Origin: Blattamonas nauphoetae
Lineage: Eukaryota > Preaxostyla > Oxymonadida
Length of the DNA stretch: 33,351 nucleotides
Reading direction: 5' to 3'
Assembly: GCA_033064195.1 (NCBI GenBank)
Contig: JARBJD010000563.1
Location: forward strand, 1 to 33,351
In this document: piece after piece, positions 30,613-33,351 of the stretch
Position numbering within the stretch: the stretch's first letter is position 1
Layout: each line of letters opens with the position of its first letter
Translations under genes and position numbers: made by a program
The notes under the pieces: generated by a model
What the model saw: the letters and a program-made list of their open reading frames with translations, nothing else
Database searches by the model: none
What the model was told of the DNA's origin: nothing

Positions 30613-32656
30613 CACTTCGCGAGGGAGGAGTTTCTGACGAGAGCGAGCTTCTTTCCGATGGAGCTGGTTTGATGAGGTTGAAATCTGTTTTGACTTACAG
30701 GGGTACAGAAGTTACCAATGCAGGTACAACTGTCCTCGTTGCCCCAGACATTTCAGCATCAAGTGACACGATTGGATGTGGAACGACAGTGATGCCATGC
30801 AAAACAATTGCATTTGGACTCACGCAATTTCAGACAACAACCAATGCCGGTTATAGAATCGAAATTGGGGTAGCTCGACTTGCAAGGAAGTCGGAACTAT
30901 TTTGGTTGACAACCCAGTGGACTTCCTCGGGCAATCCAGAAATGCAACAATTGGTGGAGATGGATATCCGGATGGGCTGGAAAGCATGCTCACATTGAAA
31001 AGCACATCAACGTTCAGTTCTTTGACATTACTCCGAACCCATCGTTGGTCGTTCGCTACTCTGTCCGAAGGAACCAATGTCGTCTTCATGGAATGCACCT
31101 TTGGCTTTCTGGTGAAGATACAAAGGAAAAGACCGTCCATCCCCGCTGCAGATGAACGGTGGTCATCTGACCATCGCCGAATGTGCCCTCGCGTCGTGCA
31201 CCGGCTCCCAGTCAATCACACTTCTGAACATTTCCGGAGGTTCTCTGAGCATCACAGACCAAGTTTTCTCGAACTTCAAGCGACTACACTCCTCTCCTTC
31301 AATTCTGAAATATAAAGCAAAGACAATCCAACTGTAATTGAACAACGTGACAATGAAAGACTGCCTTTCGGAATCGCCCCATTCTATCGACGTCTGCAGT
31401 CGGGATCATTTCAAGAAGGTCAGGTGATCATAAAGAACACAAAGATCAACAATGCGAAATATGCGTGGGATTATTCCGTCATAATCGAAGGCTACGACTT
31501 CCCAATTTCGTCACTCCGCCGCCTTCGCAGGGACCATCCCAAGCTACGATCAGCTGACCCCAGCGCTAGCTAACGACTTTATGGCACGGGACGAGTATTT
31601 CAACTGTAAACCATACACTCTTCCTCAAGTGCTGTATCCGTACAAACAAGGACCGATGCACTTGCACAAGCATGTTGGGGTGGATAACAAATACTGCGGA
31701 CAGAAGAACACGCCGTGCAAAGCGTTCACGTGTTTGATAAGCTGAAGAGGGCTCGGCGTCGATCGTTCTTCTGTCGGATGCGGAAGTGAAAACGAACACT
31801 CAACAAATAACAGCCTGACCACGATTGAAGGCGCGATGGGAATCGAGCTGCCCGAACTGCGGTTTACCATGTGGGGAGTTCTGACAGTGAAGCCAGGAAC
31901 AGCATTGGAAGGACGACGCTTCAAGATGTCCATCGGTGGCTTCACGTCGATCAACGGGTTTGTTGTGCAGGGCCAGCTGCGCCTGACGACTGTGCACTTC
32001 GAGCTGTTGGACAAGACACATCGGGGCAGTGAACGTGGCGGGAGGGATGGTGATGATCAAGAACGCGACGAGCACTCAAAGCAGCAGAATGGTGCGGACA
32101 CAGCTGCTCAACGTGTCGCGTGGGTCGGTGTCACTGAGCGATGCTATTCTGGGCGGGTCAGCGGAGAAAAGATGATGACAGACGAAGGAATCCTGGTGTT
32201 CGTGCAGAGTGGGGTTCTGGGGATCGAGAACACGACGTTCCAGCACATTGAGAAGGAGGCTGGAGGCGATGGAGGAGTGTTGGTCGCTTGGGGGACGATC
32301 GGTCTGAGGAACGTCGTGTTCATAGACTGCACACACCGACCGTGCCCACTTGTCTGGTCTCGCAGCTCGTTCTCGGCGGACTGCAGATGCTGAACGTGTC
32401 GTTCTCGGACGGGACGACGAAGAAACTGAACGAGTCGGTTGTGCTGTTTGGATCAAATGTGCGAACGACAGTGAATGCAAAGTCGTTCGCTGGGACACTG
32501 AAACCGATGCGAGACGCCCGAAGCAGACAAGATGGTGCTGGTGGGGCAGGAGAGCACAGGCAGCACCGTGTTCCTCTCGCCTTGTTCGTCACCGGATCGA
32601 ATGAGGGAAGCCGAAGACGAGTGAGTTTGTTTCTCTCGTTGAATGAGAACGAATTC
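30530..32656 (+). pseudogene. Second broken beta-helix surface-type gene
   Basis: Plus-strand protein-like pieces in changing frames. They include 'SSDTIGCGTTVMPCKTIAFG' (about 30770), 'LESMLTLKSTSTFSSLTLLR' (about 30980), 'GSQSITLLNISGGSLSITDQ' (about 31205), 'VGVDNKYCGQKNTPCKAF' (about 31675), 'GVLGIENTTFQHIEKEAGGD' (about 32213) and 'GGLQMLNVSFSDGTTKKLNE' (about 32378). The two C-G..PCK motifs mark two modules of the beta-helix family, with short Ser/Thr-rich strands between. I count at least six frame changes. The 5' end is fused to copy C and the 3' end fades near 32630 ('MVLVGQESTGSTVFLSPC' in another frame). Surface localisation is inferred from the family only; no signal peptide or transmembrane segment is seen. 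Confidence 0.6.
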
Positions 32657-33102
32657 TGACTGTTATATATGTTAATCACCCATTCTGTTCGAAAGTTATT
32701 CATTAATATGTTTGTCGAGTGTTCTTATTTTCTATAAATGTGTGGTCGAGAACGTCATTCAAGCTTTTTTGATGATTCAAAACTCAACGATTTTCGAGAA
32801 AAGTAGAGATACGAAGAAAGAAAAGAATGAAGAAGGATGATGGAAGGTTGGAACGAGAATGATAACACTATCGATAAGTGAGGGATGAGCAAGTTTGACT
32901 GACGGTTTTGGATTAAGGGCGTTCGAATTCCTCCGTTAACGGAGAATATTGTGTCCTCGTTTCTCATCCTAGTTAACTGAAATCACCCACAAAGCAACGA
33001 GAAACGAAGAATTAAGGCGAGCCCATCCCTGGATCTTTATCCAGTGTCTTGAAATGATTGAAGGAGAGAATGAAGAATGAAATCAGAAAGAATGTTTTGT
33101 GG
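32657..33102. other. AT-rich intergenic, no gene
   Basis: About 445 bp with no coding signal. It is the convergent spacer between the beta-helix relic (+) and the SPRY fragment (-). Confidence 0.45.
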
Positions 33103-33351
33103 TTATGCTTCGTCCATCGGAATCGCTGTCCCTCCCCACTCAACTGAGCCTCAGTCACAACTTCAACTGACTCAATCGACACAGCATCACCAGTTCTTCC
33201 AAGATAAATTGCGAATCGGAAGGGACAGGAATGCGAGAGAAGAAGGTTGGTTGTGTCTGTCCATCCTGTCAGTCGCAGTGTCCTCTCATCTCGCCCGTCT
33301 GCCTCCAACACACACCACTCCTTTTCCCTCTCCCCGCCTGCACACGCTGAT
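33103..33351 (-). pseudogene. SPRY-like domain fragment, cut by window edge
   Basis: The minus strand enters from the right edge with 'SACAGG', then 'VLEADGRDERTLRL', 'CPFRFAIYLGRTGDAVSIES' and a C terminus 'TAIPMDEA' followed by TAA (33103-33105). These blocks match the SPRY units at 14581-17409 in order but are clearly diverged. To read them all, the frame must change at least three times (around 'QDGQTQPTFFSRIPVP', before 'FRFAIYL', and before 'TAIPMDEA'), so it is probably broken. The N-terminal part lies outside the window. Confidence 0.65.

Noticed and set aside
1-33351. tRNA, rRNA or other structured RNA genes
   Set aside because: I saw no tRNA-like cloverleaf with A and B boxes and no rRNA-like sequence by eye. 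A covariance-model scan would be decisive; I could not run one.

Overview
The window looks like nuclear DNA of a microbial eukaryote, most probably an oxymonad (Preaxostyla, Metamonada) close to Blattamonas nauphoetae. This is a recollection of protein families, not a database result. Three of its greatly expanded families appear here: armadillo/HEAT-like helical repeat proteins, right-handed beta-helix surface-type proteins with recurring 'C..PC.tI..al' motifs, and an SPRY-like domain with a 'GSACEGGKDGQRVV...PVPFRFAI' core. Genes are cut by very small GT-AG introns (30-35 nt in one gene, 42, 44 and 84 nt in others). I placed them because splicing restores one continuous protein-like reading frame. 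Base composition is moderate. I see no bacterial operon structure.

Layout. 1-680: nothing convincing. 681-2123 (-): a decayed hAT-like transposase. 3373-3950 (-): a small gene with two introns. 4033-7772 (+): a helical-repeat gene with at least seven 30-35 nt introns and some unexplained frame changes. 8038-10080 (+): a well preserved DDE-type transposase with a 42-nt intron. 10022-14172: a candidate mobile element with 246/247-bp near-perfect inverted terminal repeats, flanked by TA. It encloses a broken beta-helix gene and appears to sit in the last codons of the transposase. 14509-17862 (+): an SPRY-like protein of four nearly identical ~750-bp tandem units, whose array collides head-on with the 3' end of a minus-strand helical-repeat gene (17046-19751).

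20135-21250 (+) is an intact single-exon 371-residue member of the same helical-repeat superfamily. 21773-24613 (-) is a 946-residue open frame, possibly continuous with exon-like pieces up to 26811. 27060-30530 (+) holds three degraded paralogues of the 371-residue gene. The last has a duplicated internal module and runs into a second broken beta-helix gene (about 30530-32656). 33103-33351 (-) is a frame-broken SPRY-like fragment cut by the window edge.

The genes do not form a pathway. The window is best read as an accessory, rearranging region where three surface/scaffold-type families and DNA transposons are duplicated, fused and eroded. Its most interesting object is the long-inverted-repeat element carrying a beta-helix gene fragment.
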